A stretch of DNA of 64,000 bases. It comes from Umezawaea beigongshangensis. Its GTDB lineage: Bacteria; Actinomycetota; Actinomycetes; Mycobacteriales; Pseudonocardiaceae. The position numbers were made by a program, and so were the translations under genes. Location of the stretch: the NCBI RefSeq assembly GCF_016464305.1, contig NZ_JAEIOJ010000014.1, forward strand, positions 1-64,000, given 5' to 3'. The notes under the pieces were generated by a model. It was not told the origin of the DNA. It ran no database searches and saw nothing but the letters and a program-made list of their open reading frames with translations. Numbering within the stretch: the stretch's first letter is position 1; each line of letters opens with the position of its first letter. Shown one piece after another: positions 46,571-56,739 of the stretch.

Positions 46571-46913
46571 GGCTCCGCACAATCCGCAGAATCCGCAGAA
46601 TTACCCCGCCGGGCACGTTTTCGCAGGTCAAGCACGGTGCAGCTCCAAACAAGATCAATTCCGCAGAATTCCGCAATATTCCGCAGAATTACCCCGCCGC
46701 GCCGCCCGCCCGCGCGAGGCCCAGCCCGCCACGACCGTCACGAGCACCACCCACCACCACAGCCCGTGACCGGCCGAACACGGCACCCCGAATTCTGCGG
46801 AATACTGCGGGATTCTGCGGAGCCGACTCCATGATCACCCCAAACCGTCGTGACCAGCACAAACAACGTCTATAGGGGAATTCTGCGGATTCTGCGGATT
46901 CTGCGGAGCCCCT
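46571..46913. repeat. Inverted clusters of a 9-bp iteron-like repeat
   Basis: Nine or more copies of TTCTGCGGA lie in four groups: two left groups (46578-46602 and 46657-46690) read TCCGCAGAA, two right groups (46790-46822 and 46879-46908) read TTCTGCGGA. The unit spacing is 9-11 bp. The two halves are mirror images about 46745. Placed between the replication genes and int, this resembles an origin or a large operator. An open frame across the region encodes a low-complexity peptide and is not believable as a gene. Confidence 0.7.
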
Positions 46914-46928
46914 GAGGAGGCAGGCCCC

Positions 46929-48140
46929 GTGAGCACGTCCAGCAAGCCCCGACGCCCACCCCTCGGTGTCCGCCTGTCGTCGGACATCGAGCACCTGCCG
47001 AACCGCCCCACGCCCTACCGCGCCCGAGTGCGCTGGAAGGACCCCACCACCGGCCGCCGTGACACCGCGTCCGAGTCCTGCGCCACCGAGGAACAGGCGG
47101 AGGCGTGGATCGTGCTCATGAGGCAGATCGCCGCCGGCGGAGTCGACCCCACCGCGGGGACCATGACGCTCGCCGAGTACGGCAACGCCAACATGCCGCT
47201 CGCCCTGCGTGGCCTGGAGGCCAAGACCACCGATCCCTACCTGGCCGGATGGCGCAAGCGCGTGGTGCCCACCATCGGGCACATCCCCGTCCAGATGGTC
47301 ACCCACGGCGTGGTGGACCGTGCGGTGCACAGCTGGATCGCCGACGAGCACGGGCGATCCGTCGTCAAGAACAGCATCGCCGTGCTCGTGCGCGTCATGG
47401 AACAGGCATTGCGCGACGACCTCATCGACAAGAACCCGGCGCGGATCACCGGCTGGCAACGCGAGTACGCCCGTGCCGAAGACGAACTCGACGACCCCCG
47501 CTCGCTCGCCCTGACGGACTGGGCCGCCCTCACCCGCCTCGCCGACGCCCTGGTGGCCAGATCCACCAACAACTACGCGGGATGGCACGACGTCGTGCTG
47601 TTCGCCGCCTGCACAGCCGCCCGCATCGGCGAGGTCTCCGGATGCCGCGTGAAGGACCTCGACACCACCGAGTGGACGTGGAACGTGCGACGACAGACCA
47701 CCAGCGGCCCCGGCGGTCTCATCGACAAGGGCACCAAGGGAAAACGCGCCCGACGGGTGCCGATCGTCGCGGAAATCCGCGAACTCGTACAGCGCCGGAT
47801 TGCCGAAACGGACGGGACCGCCGACGCGCGGCTGTTCACCGGTCCCCGCGGCGGACGCATCAGCACGGCGGTGCTGCGGGACGCCACCCACTGGGATGAG
47901 GTGGTCAACCAGCTCGGCTACGAACAGCTGCGCCGCCACGACCTGCGCCACACCGGGCTCACGTGGATGGCCGACGCCGGCGTGCCCGTCCACCACCTCC
48001 AGCGCATCGCCGGACACGGGTCGCTGACCACGACGCAGCGGTACCTGCACCCGGACCGCCGATCGGTCACCGACGCGGGCGAACTGCTGTCCCGACACCT
48101 GCAACGGTCCACAGATGGTCCACAACTACGCGTGGTGTAG
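46929..48140 (+). CDS. int: Tyrosine site-specific integrase of element C
   Basis: A 403-residue phage-type integrase. The N-terminal arm-binding part (IEHLPNRPTPYRARVRWKDP) precedes a SAM-like domain, and the catalytic residues are seen in ACTAARIGEVSGCR (Arg I), HDLRHTGLTW (His, Arg II), IAGHGS (His III) and TQRYLHPD (Tyr). GTG start with GAGGAGG eight bases upstream. It ends 82 bp before the tRNA-derived att core. Related at clear protein identity to the decayed copy at 3085-4266. It should integrate and, with Xis, excise element C, and perhaps B or A as well, since they share the core. Confidence 0.95.
   Translation: MSTSSKPRRPPLGVRLSSDIEHLPNRPTPYRARVRWKDPTTGRRDTASESCATEEQAEAWIVLMRQIAAGGVDPTAGTMTLAEYGNANMPLALRGLEAKTTDPYLAGWRKRVVPTIGHIPVQMVTHGVVDRAVHSWIADEHGRSVVKNSIAVLVRVMEQALRDDLIDKNPARITGWQREYARAEDELDDPRSLALTDWAALTRLADALVARSTNNYAGWHDVVLFAACTAARIGEVSGCRVKDLDTTEWTWNVRRQTTSGPGGLIDKGTKGKRARRVPIVAEIRELVQRRIAETDGTADARLFTGPRGGRISTAVLRDATHWDEVVNQLGYEQLRRHDLRHTGLTWMADAGVPVHHLQRIAGHGSLTTTQRYLHPDRRSVTDAGELLSRHLQRSTDGPQLRVV
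48106..48126. promoter_or_regulatory. Right arm-type boxes of element C
   Basis: GGTCCACAGAT GGTCCACAAC, two direct repeats overlapping the last codons of int and ending 94 bp from the att core. They match the left pair at 29922-29942. Confidence 0.55.
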
Positions 48141-48169
48141 ATCATGAGCAAGATCGACACCTGAACACG

Positions 48170-48215
48170 AAACAGCCCGCTGACCTGCCATTATGGCTAG
48201 ATCAGCGGGCTGTTT
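48170..48215. terminator. Intrinsic terminator between int and tRNA-Pro
   Basis: A perfect 14-bp stem AAACAGCCCGCTGA ... TCAGCGGGCTGTTT with an 18-nt loop. The A-run and T-run on either side allow it to stop both the int transcript and the tRNA transcript. Confidence 0.85.
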
Positions 48216-48219
48216 CAGA

Positions 48220-48296
<77 letters not shown>

Positions 48297-48481
48297 GCCA
48301 CACACCCCGTTGTGGTGTGCGTGAACAGCTTAACGCACCCGCAACCGACCCCCGACACGGGCCCCCACAAAACCGCACAACCCACCTTGACCTGCACGAA
48401 CAGCGGGGACCCGCACGTACGGGCCCCCGCTTCCCCTCCGGCCTGACACGCTCCCCCGAGACTCCCGACCGACACCCACCA

Positions 48482-49624
48482 CTATGCGGTCACCGAGTCG
48501 ACCGGACCACCGCCGAAAGTCGAGTCGCCCTCGCCAACTTTCGAAGCACTACCAACCGGTAGGACCGCGTTCACGGCGAAGCCCCCGTCGGGGCGGGGCT
48601 CGGCTCTCAGCGTGCCGCCCAGGGAGCGGACGCGCTCGTGCAGGCCGTGCAGGCCCGTGCCTCCGCCGGTGTCGGCGCCGGGGTCCTCGGGTGCCGGGCC
48701 GTTCACCACCGACACCTCCAGGGTGTTGCCCGCCCTGAGGACCTTGACGGTCACGGCGGCTCCCGGAGCGTGCCTCGTCACGTTCGTCAGCGCTTCCTGG
48801 ACCACGCGGAACGCCGCTCTGCCGACAGCGGACGACAGGGACAGGTCCTCTGTGGACACCAGTTTTACCGGCATGCCCGCCGCCCGCGCGCGGTTCACCA
48901 GGCTGGGCAGGTCCTCGTACCCCTGCGCCGGGTCCCCCGGCGCGTTCAGCAGTCCCAGCGCGGTGCGCATCTCCGCCAACGACTCCTTCGCCAGGCCCCG
49001 GACGCGCAGCGCGGCGCTCCTGGTGTGCTCCTCGCGGGTCGTGGCGGCCAGGGCGGCCGCCTCCACCGCTATCAGGGTGGCGTGGTGGCCCACGGCGTCG
49101 TGGATCTCTCGTCCGATGCGCGTTCGCTCGGACGCGCGGGCGATCTGCTCTCTCGCCTCGATCTCGGCCGCCTTCGCCCTGCGCACCTCGGCCAGGCACT
49201 CCGAGAGGTCCTCGCGGGTGGCGACCAGGGCGCCCAGGACCGCCGGGGCCGCGGCGGCTCCGGTGGTGAACAGGACGGTCAGGAACGCGGTGTTCGGGGG
49301 GAGGTCCTGGAGCAGCAGCACGGGGGCCGCCGCGGCGGCGGACACGGTGGCCGCCCAGGTCGCTGTCGCGGTCACGTGCCGCGCGGTGCGTCCCACGCGG
49401 TAGAGGGCCACGAGGGACGGGGTCCAGCCGACGCCTCCCGCCACGGCGGGGAGGCAGAGCAGGGCGGCCAGCCACGGCCAGCGCAGGCGCAGCGGCAGCG
49501 CCGCGCAGGCGACGAGGGCGAACGGCTGGGACCACGGGAACGCGACGCTGGGCACGAGGAGCACGGTCGCGACCGCGATCCCGACGGTCAGGACCTCTCG
49601 CGCCACGGCTCTGCCGGTCACCAC
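48482..49624 (-). CDS. Sensor histidine kinase (HisKA_3, NarL-type partner)
   Basis: About 380 residues. Four or five membrane helices in the first 130 residues; the dimerisation and phosphoacceptor helix has SERTRIGREIHDAVGHHATL (His near 170), and the ATPase domain has VVQEALTNVTRHAPGAAVTV and GTGLHGLHERV. It should phosphorylate the response regulator encoded just upstream (overlap of 7 bp). The ligand is unknown. This is the first host chromosomal gene right of the tRNA. Confidence 0.9.
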   Translation of the reverse strand: MVTGRAVAREVLTVGIAVATVLLVPSVAFPWSQPFALVACAALPLRLRWPWLAALLCLPAVAGGVGWTPSLVALYRVGRTARHVTATATWAATVSAAAAAPVLLLQDLPPNTAFLTVLFTTGAAAAPAVLGALVATREDLSECLAEVRRAKAAEIEAREQIARASERTRIGREIHDAVGHHATLIAVEAAALAATTREEHTRSAALRVRGLAKESLAEMRTALGLLNAPGDPAQGYEDLPSLVNRARAAGMPVKLVSTEDLSLSSAVGRAAFRVVQEALTNVTRHAPGAAVTVKVLRAGNTLEVSVVNGPAPEDPGADTGGGTGLHGLHERVRSLGGTLRAEPRPDGGFAVNAVLPVGSASKVGEGDSTFGGGPVDSVTA

Positions 49625-50274
49625 GTCGTGGCCTCGCCGTTCACGCGGTGGGCCACGAGCGCAGCCTGCACGCGGTTCTCCACGCCCAGCTTGGTGAGCA
49701 CGGTGGAGACGTAGCTCTTCACGGTCGCCTCGCTCAGGCGCAGCCGTGCGGCGATGGCGCTGTTGGACATGCCGCTGGCGACGAGCAGCAGCACCTGCCG
49801 CTCGCGGGTGCTCAGCGCTTGCAGGAGGTGGTTCTGCCGCAGTCCTCCCCCGGCTCCGCGCAGGCGCGGCAGCAGCCGTGCGGCGATGCGGGGGTCGAGG
49901 ACTGCGCCGCCCGCGGCGAGGTCGACCACGGCGCGCACGAGGGCGTCCGGCTCGGCGTCCTTGAGCAGGAAGCCGCGGGCTCCCAGGTCGAGGGCGGAGG
50001 CGACGTAGTCGTCGAGGTCGAACGTGGTGAGGACGGCGACGACCGGCGGGTCGCGCCAGGACCGCATCCGGCGCAGGGCCTCGAGGCCGTCGACGCCGGG
50101 CATCTGCACGTCGACGAGGACGACGTCGGGGCGGTGCCGCCGCACGACGTCGAGCAGTTCGGTGCCGTCGCCGGCCTCGCCGACGACCTCGACCCTGCCG
50201 TCGGACTGGAGGAGCACGCGCAGGCCGCGGCGCAGCAGCGCCTCGTCGTCCGCGAGCACCAGTCGAACGGCCAC
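49618..50274 (-). CDS. LuxR/NarL-family response regulator
   Basis: A 218-residue protein: receiver domain with DDEALLRRGLRVLL, phosphoacceptor in VVLVDVQMPGVDGLEALR (Asp near 53), LTTFDLDDYV and KDAEPDALV, then the HTH LSTRERQVLLLVASGMSNSA IAARLRLSEATVKSYVSTVL (residues 155-194). Operon with the kinase downstream. The target genes cannot be read from the window. Confidence 0.93.
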   Translation of the reverse strand: MAVRLVLADDEALLRRGLRVLLQSDGRVEVVGEAGDGTELLDVVRRHRPDVVLVDVQMPGVDGLEALRRMRSWRDPPVVAVLTTFDLDDYVASALDLGARGFLLKDAEPDALVRAVVDLAAGGAVLDPRIAARLLPRLRGAGGGLRQNHLLQALSTRERQVLLLVASGMSNSAIAARLRLSEATVKSYVSTVLTKLGVENRVQAALVAHRVNGEATTW

Positions 50275-50332
50275 GAGCCCTCCCTCCCCGACCGAAACTA
50301 GCGGCCGGAGGAGGGTCGCGCCGCTCGACGCG

Positions 50333-51739
50333 CTACTTCTTGCCCCGCTTCTCCCTGACCCTGACCGAGATCCGCACGGGCGAGCCGGCGAAGCCGAACT
50401 CCTCGCGGAGCTTGCGCTCGATGAAGCGCCGGTACCCGGCCTCCAGGAAACCGGTGGTGAACAGCACGAACGTCGGCGGCCTGGTGGCGGCCTGCGTCGC
50501 GAAGAGCACCTTGGGCTGCTTGCCGGAGCGCACGGGCGGCGGGGTGGCGGCGATGAGGTCGGACAGCCACGAGTTGAGCCGGCCGGTGGGCACGCGGGTG
50601 TCCCACGACTCCAGTGCGGTGCGCAGCGCGGGGGCGAGCTTGCGCACGGCCCGGCCGGTGAGGGCGGAGATGTTGACCTTCTCCGCCCACGGCACGCGCA
50701 CGAGGCCGCGTTCGAGCTCGCGGACCATCTCGTGGCGGCGGTCCTCGTCGACGAGGTCCCACTTGTTGAACGCGAGGACGATGGCGCGACCGGCGTCGAC
50801 GGCCATGGTGAGCACGCGCAGGTCCTGCTCGCTGATGGGCTCGCTGGCGTCGAGCAGGACCATCGCGACCTCGGCGGACTCGATGGCCGCCTTGGTGCGC
50901 AGGGAGGCGTAGTACTCGGCGCCGCTGGCGAAGTTCACGCGCTTGCGCAGGCCCGCGGTGTCGACGAAGCGCCACACGTCGCCGTCGAGCTCGACGAGCG
51001 AGTCGACCGGGTCGACGGTGGTCCCGGCGACCGGGTCGACGACGGAGCGGTCCTCGCCGGTGAGGCGGTTGAGGAGGCTGGACTTGCCCACGTTGGGCTT
51101 GCCGACGAGGGCGACGCGGCGCGGGCCGGACTTGGCCTCGAACGTGTCGCGCGGGGTGTCCGGCAGGGTCGACAGGACCACGTCGAGCAGGTCGCCGGAG
51201 CCGCGGCCGTGCAGGCCGCTGACCGGGTGGGGCTCACCGAGGCCGAGCGACCACAGGGACGCGGTCTCGGCGAGCAGCCGCTCGTCGTCGACCTTGTTGG
51301 CCACGAGGATCACCGGGCGCTTGGAGCGCCGCAGGACCTTCGCGACGGCCTCCTCGGTGCTGGTCGCGCCGACGGTGGCGTCGACGACGAGCATCACGAC
51401 GTCGGCGGCGGCCATCGCCAGCTCGGCCTGGGCGGCCACGGCGCCCTGGAGGCCGGTGGCGTCGGGCTCCCAGCCGCCGGTGTCGAGCACGGTGAACTTC
51501 TTGCCGTTCCACAGCGCGTCGTAGGCGACCCGGTCGCGGGTCACGCCGGGCACGTCCTGCACGACCGCCTCGCGGCGGCCGAGGATGCGGTTGACGAGGG
51601 TGGACTTGCCCACGTTGGGGCGTCCCACGACGGCGAGCACCGGTTGCGGGGGTGCGCCCGCGTCACCGTCGTCGTCGGAGTCGCCCGTGAAGGACGACCA
51701 GTCGGACTCGTCCGTCCACGTGCCGTCGAGTTCCGTCAT
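50333..51739 (-). CDS. der: Ribosome-associated GTPase Der (EngA)
   Basis: A 468-residue protein with two GTPase domains and a KH-like C-terminus. Domain 1: [30 protein letters not shown]. Domain 2: [34 protein letters not shown]. It helps 50S subunit assembly and is essential in most bacteria. The ATG overlaps the plsC stop (ATGA). Ends RVREKRGKK, as usual. The N-terminal 30 acidic residues are an actinobacterial feature. Confidence 0.97.
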   Translation of the reverse strand: MTELDGTWTDESDWSSFTGDSDDDGDAGAPPQPVLAVVGRPNVGKSTLVNRILGRREAVVQDVPGVTRDRVAYDALWNGKKFTVLDTGGWEPDATGLQGAVAAQAELAMAAADVVMLVVDATVGATSTEEAVAKVLRRSKRPVILVANKVDDERLLAETASLWSLGLGEPHPVSGLHGRGSGDLLDVVLSTLPDTPRDTFEAKSGPRRVALVGKPNVGKSSLLNRLTGEDRSVVDPVAGTTVDPVDSLVELDGDVWRFVDTAGLRKRVNFASGAEYYASLRTKAAIESAEVAMVLLDASEPISEQDLRVLTMAVDAGRAIVLAFNKWDLVDEDRRHEMVRELERGLVRVPWAEKVNISALTGRAVRKLAPALRTALESWDTRVPTGRLNSWLSDLIAATPPPVRSGKQPKVLFATQAATRPPTFVLFTTGFLEAGYRRFIERKLREEFGFAGSPVRISVRVREKRGKK

Positions 51740-52410
51740 CGTCCTTCTCCACTCACACGATCGTTGGTCATGACACCGCTGCGGGAGCGGTCGAGTTCTG
51801 CGACGAGCGCGGCCAGCCGGTCGCGCACCATCAGAGAGGCAACGCCGAGGGACTGCTTTCCCTTCCCGGCGGGCAGTTCGAACGTTTCGCCGACGAGCAC
51901 GTCGACGACGGGCCGGAACCGGCGGCCGGCGCCGGGCGGACGCCGCGTGCCGCGGGTGGCGACGGGCAGGACGGTGGCTCCGGAGCGGCGGGCCAGCCAC
52001 GCGGCGCCGTCCTGGACGGAGATCACGTCACCCGCTCCCCTGGTGCCCTCGGGGAAGATCCCGACGGTGCCACCGGCGGCGAGGACGCGCAGCGCCTCGA
52101 ACAGGGGCGCGCGGTCGGGTTCACCGCGGCGCACGGGGAGCTGGCCGAGCTTGCGCAGGCACCAGCCGATCGGGCCGACGAACAGCTCCCGCTTGACGAG
52201 GAAGACGATGCGGCGGGGCAGTTCGACCGCGAGGACCTGGCCGTCGACGGCCGCGCTGTGGTTGGACACCACGAGGAGCCCACCGGTGCGCGGGACGTGT
52301 TCGAGGCCGGTGGCCCGGACGCGGAACGACACCCGGTGGGAGTACCTGGCGATCCAGCGCGCGAGGTCCATCCACCGCGGTGAAGCGCCGGGAGGGAGCT
52401 GATCGGTCAC
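51736..52410 (-). CDS. 1-acylglycerol-3-phosphate acyltransferase (PlsC-like)
   Basis: A 224-residue acyltransferase with [20 protein letters not shown] (HxxxxD motif), [14 protein letters not shown] and [13 protein letters not shown] (third motif). Probably makes phosphatidic acid at the membrane. GTG start overlapping the cmk stop (GTGA). The order cmk-plsC-der is conserved in actinobacteria. Confidence 0.9.
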   Translation of the reverse strand: MTDQLPPGASPRWMDLARWIARYSHRVSFRVRATGLEHVPRTGGLLVVSNHSAAVDGQVLAVELPRRIVFLVKRELFVGPIGWCLRKLGQLPVRRGEPDRAPLFEALRVLAAGGTVGIFPEGTRGAGDVISVQDGAAWLARRSGATVLPVATRGTRRPPGAGRRFRPVVDVLVGETFELPAGKGKQSLGVASLMVRDRLAALVAELDRSRSGVMTNDRVSGEGR

Positions 52411-53138
52411 GTCGTTCTGCCGGAGGGCTCGGGCAGCACCCGCAGCCCGCGCTCCTCGACCAGGGCGAGCAGCTCGGACAGCACGCCCGCGAGGTCGAGG
52501 GAGGTGGTGTCGAGCTCCACGGCGTCGTCGGCCGCGCGCAGCGGGGAGACGGCCCTGGTCGAGTCGTGGGTGTCGCGGCGCTGCACGTCGGCGAGGGTGG
52601 CGCCGAGGTCGGCGGCGCGACCGGCGGCGGAGTCCTGGCGGGTGCGTCGCTGGGCGCGGGCGTCGGCCGACGCGGTGAGGTACACCTTCAGCTCGGCGTC
52701 GGGCACGACGACGGTGCCGATGTCGCGGCCCTCGACGACGATGCCGCCGACCGCGTCGAGCGCCTCGGCGACGATGCGGCGCTGCTGGGCGACCAGCAGT
52801 TCGCGGACAGCGGGGTGCGCCGACACGGGGGACACGGCGAGGGTGACCTCGCGACCGCGGATCTCGGTCGCGACGTCCTCGTGGTCCAGCGACGTGCTCG
52901 GCTTGGCGGGGTCGGTGCCGACTACCAGGCGCGCAGCGGCGGCCGCCTCGGCGACGCGGGGGGCGTCGGCCGGGTCGATCCCGGCGCGCAGCACGGCGAG
53001 CGTGATCGCCCGGTACATGGAGCCGGTGTCGAGGTAGCTGGCGCCCAGCGCGCTCGCGAGGCGCCGGGCCGCCGAGGACTTGCCGGTGCCGGACGGTCCG
53101 TCGAGAGCCACCACACCGCGCAGCTCGCCCTGTCCCAC
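52407..53138 (-). CDS. cmk: (d)CMP kinase
   Basis: About 243 residues. Phosphorylates CMP and dCMP using ATP. P-loop VALDGPSGTGKSSAARRLAS, then YLDTGSMYRAITLAVLRAGI, VEGRDIGTVVVPDAELKVYL and RRDTHDSTRAVSPLRAADDA. Start taken as GTG 53138, with GGAGG eight bases upstream; ATG 53171 in the same frame is possible. About 295 bp without an evident gene lie between it and the divergent TrkA-C gene. Confidence 0.95.
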   Translation of the reverse strand: MGQGELRGVVALDGPSGTGKSSAARRLASALGASYLDTGSMYRAITLAVLRAGIDPADAPRVAEAAAAARLVVGTDPAKPSTSLDHEDVATEIRGREVTLAVSPVSAHPAVRELLVAQQRRIVAEALDAVGGIVVEGRDIGTVVVPDAELKVYLTASADARAQRRTRQDSAAGRAADLGATLADVQRRDTHDSTRAVSPLRAADDAVELDTTSLDLAGVLSELLALVEERGLRVLPEPSGRTT

Positions 53139-53433
53139 CGCGACATCCTCCTCGGACCGTACCGTCGACACTTCCGCCGCTCATTGTGCCCGGTGGTGCG
53201 CCCGGAACCCGAATCGGCGGGTTCGCGCCCGGTGCGCGGGGGCCGGACCCCCAGGTCGGCGAGCAGGAGTCGCGGCGGGGACCGGGCGTGCGGCGGGTGC
53301 TCCCGCGGGGTGTCCGGCGGGCGGTGCGGTCCCGGCGCACCGCACCCGTCCGGCGCGTCGTCCGGGTGATCCCGGTGGCTCCTCGCCAGGGGGAATAATC
53401 CTGTTCGTCTCGCTTCGAGCTACCCTCGGACGT

Positions 53434-53916
53434 GTGAACGTCGAGGTGACGCCGCTACCGGGGATCGGCACCCGCCAGGACTTCATGATCCGCTCGGGAC
53501 GTCGTGTCGGGGTGATCACCTACCGCGACGGCAAGTTCGAGCTGATCGTGTCGAAACAGCACGATCCGGACGCGTGCACCGCGTCGATACCGCTGTCTCC
53601 CGAGGAGGCGGGCACGCTGGCCGGCCTGCTCGGCGCCCCTCAGCTCGTGGCGCACCTGCGCAACGAGCACAGCGACGTCACCGGGATCTCGACCAAGCAG
53701 CTCCCCGTCGTCCCCGGCTCGGAGTTCGACGGCCGCACGCTCGGGGACACCGCTCTGCGCACCCGCACCGGTGCCTCCGTCGTCGCCGTCGTGCGCGGCG
53801 GAACGGTGCACCCCTCTCCCCGTCCGGACTTCGTCTTCGCGGGTGGTGACCTGGTGGTCGTCGTCGGCACGGCGGAGGGACTGGACTCCGCAGCCGACAT
53901 CCTTGGCGGTGCCTGA
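53434..53916 (+). CDS. TrkA-C domain regulatory subunit of a cation/proton antiporter
   Basis: A 160-residue protein resembling KhtT: an N-terminal domain VEVTPLPGIGTRQDFMIRSG with RRVGVITYRDGKFEL, and a TrkA-C ligand-binding domain (LPVVPGSEFDGRTLGDTALR, VVAVVRGGTVHPSPRPDFVF). It should gate the antiporter encoded 5 bp downstream. GTG start; no strong ribosome site visible, perhaps leaderless. Confidence 0.9.
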   Translation: MNVEVTPLPGIGTRQDFMIRSGRRVGVITYRDGKFELIVSKQHDPDACTASIPLSPEEAGTLAGLLGAPQLVAHLRNEHSDVTGISTKQLPVVPGSEFDGRTLGDTALRTRTGASVVAVVRGGTVHPSPRPDFVFAGGDLVVVVGTAEGLDSAADILGGA

Positions 53917-53921
53917 ACAAC

Positions 53922-55103
53922 GTGCATTCCACCACGATCGCCCTGATCCAACTGGGCGCGGTCTTCTTCGGCTTGGGCCTGCTCGGCCGCATCGCCTGGA
54001 AGATCGGCGTCTCGCCCATCCCCCTCTACCTGATCGGCGGCCTGGCCTTCGGGCACGGCGGCCTGGTCCCGTTGAACGGGATCGACGAGTTCACCCACCT
54101 GGCCAGCGAGATCGGCGTGGTGCTGCTCCTGCTCCTGCTGGGGCTGGAGTACTCGGCGGCCGAACTGGTGACCGGCCTGAAGCGGTCGTGGACGGCCGGT
54201 CTGGTCGACATCGCGCTCAACGCGACGCCGGGCGCGATAGCGGGCCTGCTGCTGGGCTGGGGCCCGGTCGGCGCGCTGGCGATGGCCGGCGTCACCTACA
54301 TCTCCTCCTCCGGCATCATCGCGAAGGTGCTGGGCGACCTGGGTCGGCTCGGCAACCGGGAAACGCCCGTGGTGCTGTCGGTGCTGGTCTTCGAGGACCT
54401 GGCGATGGCGGTCTACCTGCCGATCCTCACGGCCCTGCTGGCCGGGGTGAGCTTCCTGGGCGGCCTGACCGCCGTGGGCATCTCGCTGCTGGCGATCACG
54501 GTGGTGCTGGTGATCGCGCTGCGGTTCGGCAAGTACGTCTCGGCGGTCGTGGACAGTCCCGACCCCGAGGTCTTCCTGCTCAAGCTGCTCGGTTCGGCGC
54601 TGCTCATCGCGGGTCTGGCCTCGGAGCTGCAGGTGTCGGCGGCGGTCGGCGCGTTCCTGCTGGGCATCGCGATCTCCGGGTCGACGGCGGAGAACGCCAC
54701 CCGCATCCTGGAGCCGCTGCGCGACCTGTTCGCGGCGATGTTCTTCGTGGTGTTCGGCCTGAACACCGATCCGGCGTCGATCCCGCCCGTGCTGGGCGCG
54801 GCGGTGGCGCTGGCCGTGATCACGACGGCGACGAAGGTCGCGACGGGCTGGTGGGCGGCCAAGCGGCAGGGCATCTCGAACCTGGGCCGGGCCAGGGCGG
54901 GTGCGGCGCTGGTGGCGCGCGGTGAGTTCTCCATCGTCATCGCGGGCCTGACCGTGGCGTCGGGTGCGGTGGACGGGAAGCTCGCGGCGCTGGCCACGGC
55001 CTACGTGCTGCTCATGGCGGTGCTCGGTCCGGTGGCGGCGCGCGTGGTGGAGCCGCTGGCGCACGCGGTGCGCAAGCGGCGCGACGCCACGGCCGCCGCC
55101 TGA
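53922..55103 (+). CDS. CPA2-family cation/proton antiporter (KhtU-like)
   Basis: A 393-residue integral membrane protein with about 11-12 helices: GVSPIPLYLIGGLAFGHGGL, ASEIGVVLLLLLLGLEYSAA (core), VLSVLVFEDLAMAVYLPIL and AAVGAFLLGIAISGSTAEN, all typical of the Na/H exchanger (KefB/CPA2) fold. It exports K+ or another cation in exchange for protons. No C-terminal RCK domain, consistent with the separate subunit upstream. Confidence 0.9.
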   Translation: MHSTTIALIQLGAVFFGLGLLGRIAWKIGVSPIPLYLIGGLAFGHGGLVPLNGIDEFTHLASEIGVVLLLLLLGLEYSAAELVTGLKRSWTAGLVDIALNATPGAIAGLLLGWGPVGALAMAGVTYISSSGIIAKVLGDLGRLGNRETPVVLSVLVFEDLAMAVYLPILTALLAGVSFLGGLTAVGISLLAITVVLVIALRFGKYVSAVVDSPDPEVFLLKLLGSALLIAGLASELQVSAAVGAFLLGIAISGSTAENATRILEPLRDLFAAMFFVVFGLNTDPASIPPVLGAAVALAVITTATKVATGWWAAKRQGISNLGRARAGAALVARGEFSIVIAGLTVASGAVDGKLAALATAYVLLMAVLGPVAARVVEPLAHAVRKRRDATAAA

Positions 55104-55247
55104 CGTGACGTGCGATCCGGTCCCCGCGGAGCGGGATAGCATTCCGCGCCGTGGCCCCGCGACGGGTCCGGGGCACGGGTTCGCGTTCGAACACGTGTTC
55201 TACGATGTCGCGGGGTCCAGCCGTTCACGCAGAGAGGAACCATTGAC

Positions 55248-55715
55248 GTGCAGTCGGACACGCTCGTGGAACAGGTCGACCAGGCTGGCGCGGTGGAGAC
55301 GGTGAAGGCTGCTGACCCCGTGGAGGCTCCTGCCGCCCCGGTGTCGGCGACCCCGGTCGCGGACGCGGCGACGCCCGCTCCCGAGGCCGCACCGGAGGCA
55401 CCCGCCCCCGCCAAGAAGACCAGGGCCAAGAGCACGGCCAAGAAGACCAGGACCGTCGAGCTGACGCTCACGGTCACCGGCACCGCCGACGGCGAGTGGC
55501 AGGCCGACCTCGTGCACGGCACGAAGCGTCTCGTCTCCGCGCTCCCGATCGCGGCGGCAGCGGTCTCCAAGGCGGCCAAGGAGCTGCACGAGGACATCTT
55601 CGACGGTATCGAAGCCGTCATCGACGCCGCTCGTGAGCAGCACCGCACCCGCATGGAGGAGCTGGAGGCCGAGCTGGCCAGGGTGAAGCAGGCCCTGGCC
55701 GAGCTGGAGGACTGA
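55248..55715 (+). CDS. DUF6319-family protein
   Basis: A 155-residue protein with an acidic, Ala/Pro-rich N-terminus, a lysine-rich KKTRAKSTAKKTRTVELTL stretch that could touch DNA or RNA, and a C-terminal coiled coil (EQHRTRMEELEAELARVKQA). It occurs in Pseudonocardiaceae; function unknown. GTG start after AGAGAGGAA. Followed by a strong terminator. Confidence 0.75.
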   Translation: MQSDTLVEQVDQAGAVETVKAADPVEAPAAPVSATPVADAATPAPEAAPEAPAPAKKTRAKSTAKKTRTVELTLTVTGTADGEWQADLVHGTKRLVSALPIAAAAVSKAAKELHEDIFDGIEAVIDAAREQHRTRMEELEAELARVKQALAELED

Positions 55716-55725
55716 CACCAGACGC

Positions 55726-55763
55726 GCGACGGCCCCGGAGTGCTCGCACTCCGGGGCCGTCGC
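55726..55763. terminator. Bidirectional terminator
   Basis: A 16-bp perfect stem, GCGACGGCCCCGGAGT ... ACTCCGGGGCCGTCGC, with a 6-nt loop between the convergent DUF6319 and quinone oxidoreductase genes. Confidence 0.9.
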
Positions 55764-55775
55764 CGTTCCTGCGGG

Positions 55776-56735
<960 letters not shown>

Positions 56736-56739
56736 TGGA

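Noticed and set aside
46567-46875. Frame of about 100 codons after the DUF3987 gene
   Set aside because: It consists of repeat translation (RIRRIRRI) and low-complexity Pro/Arg; the repeated 9-mers explain the openness.
53639-55142. 500-codon minus-strand frame opposite the antiporter genes
   Set aside because: Gln/Arg/His-rich shadow of the antiporter gene, no recognisable domain.
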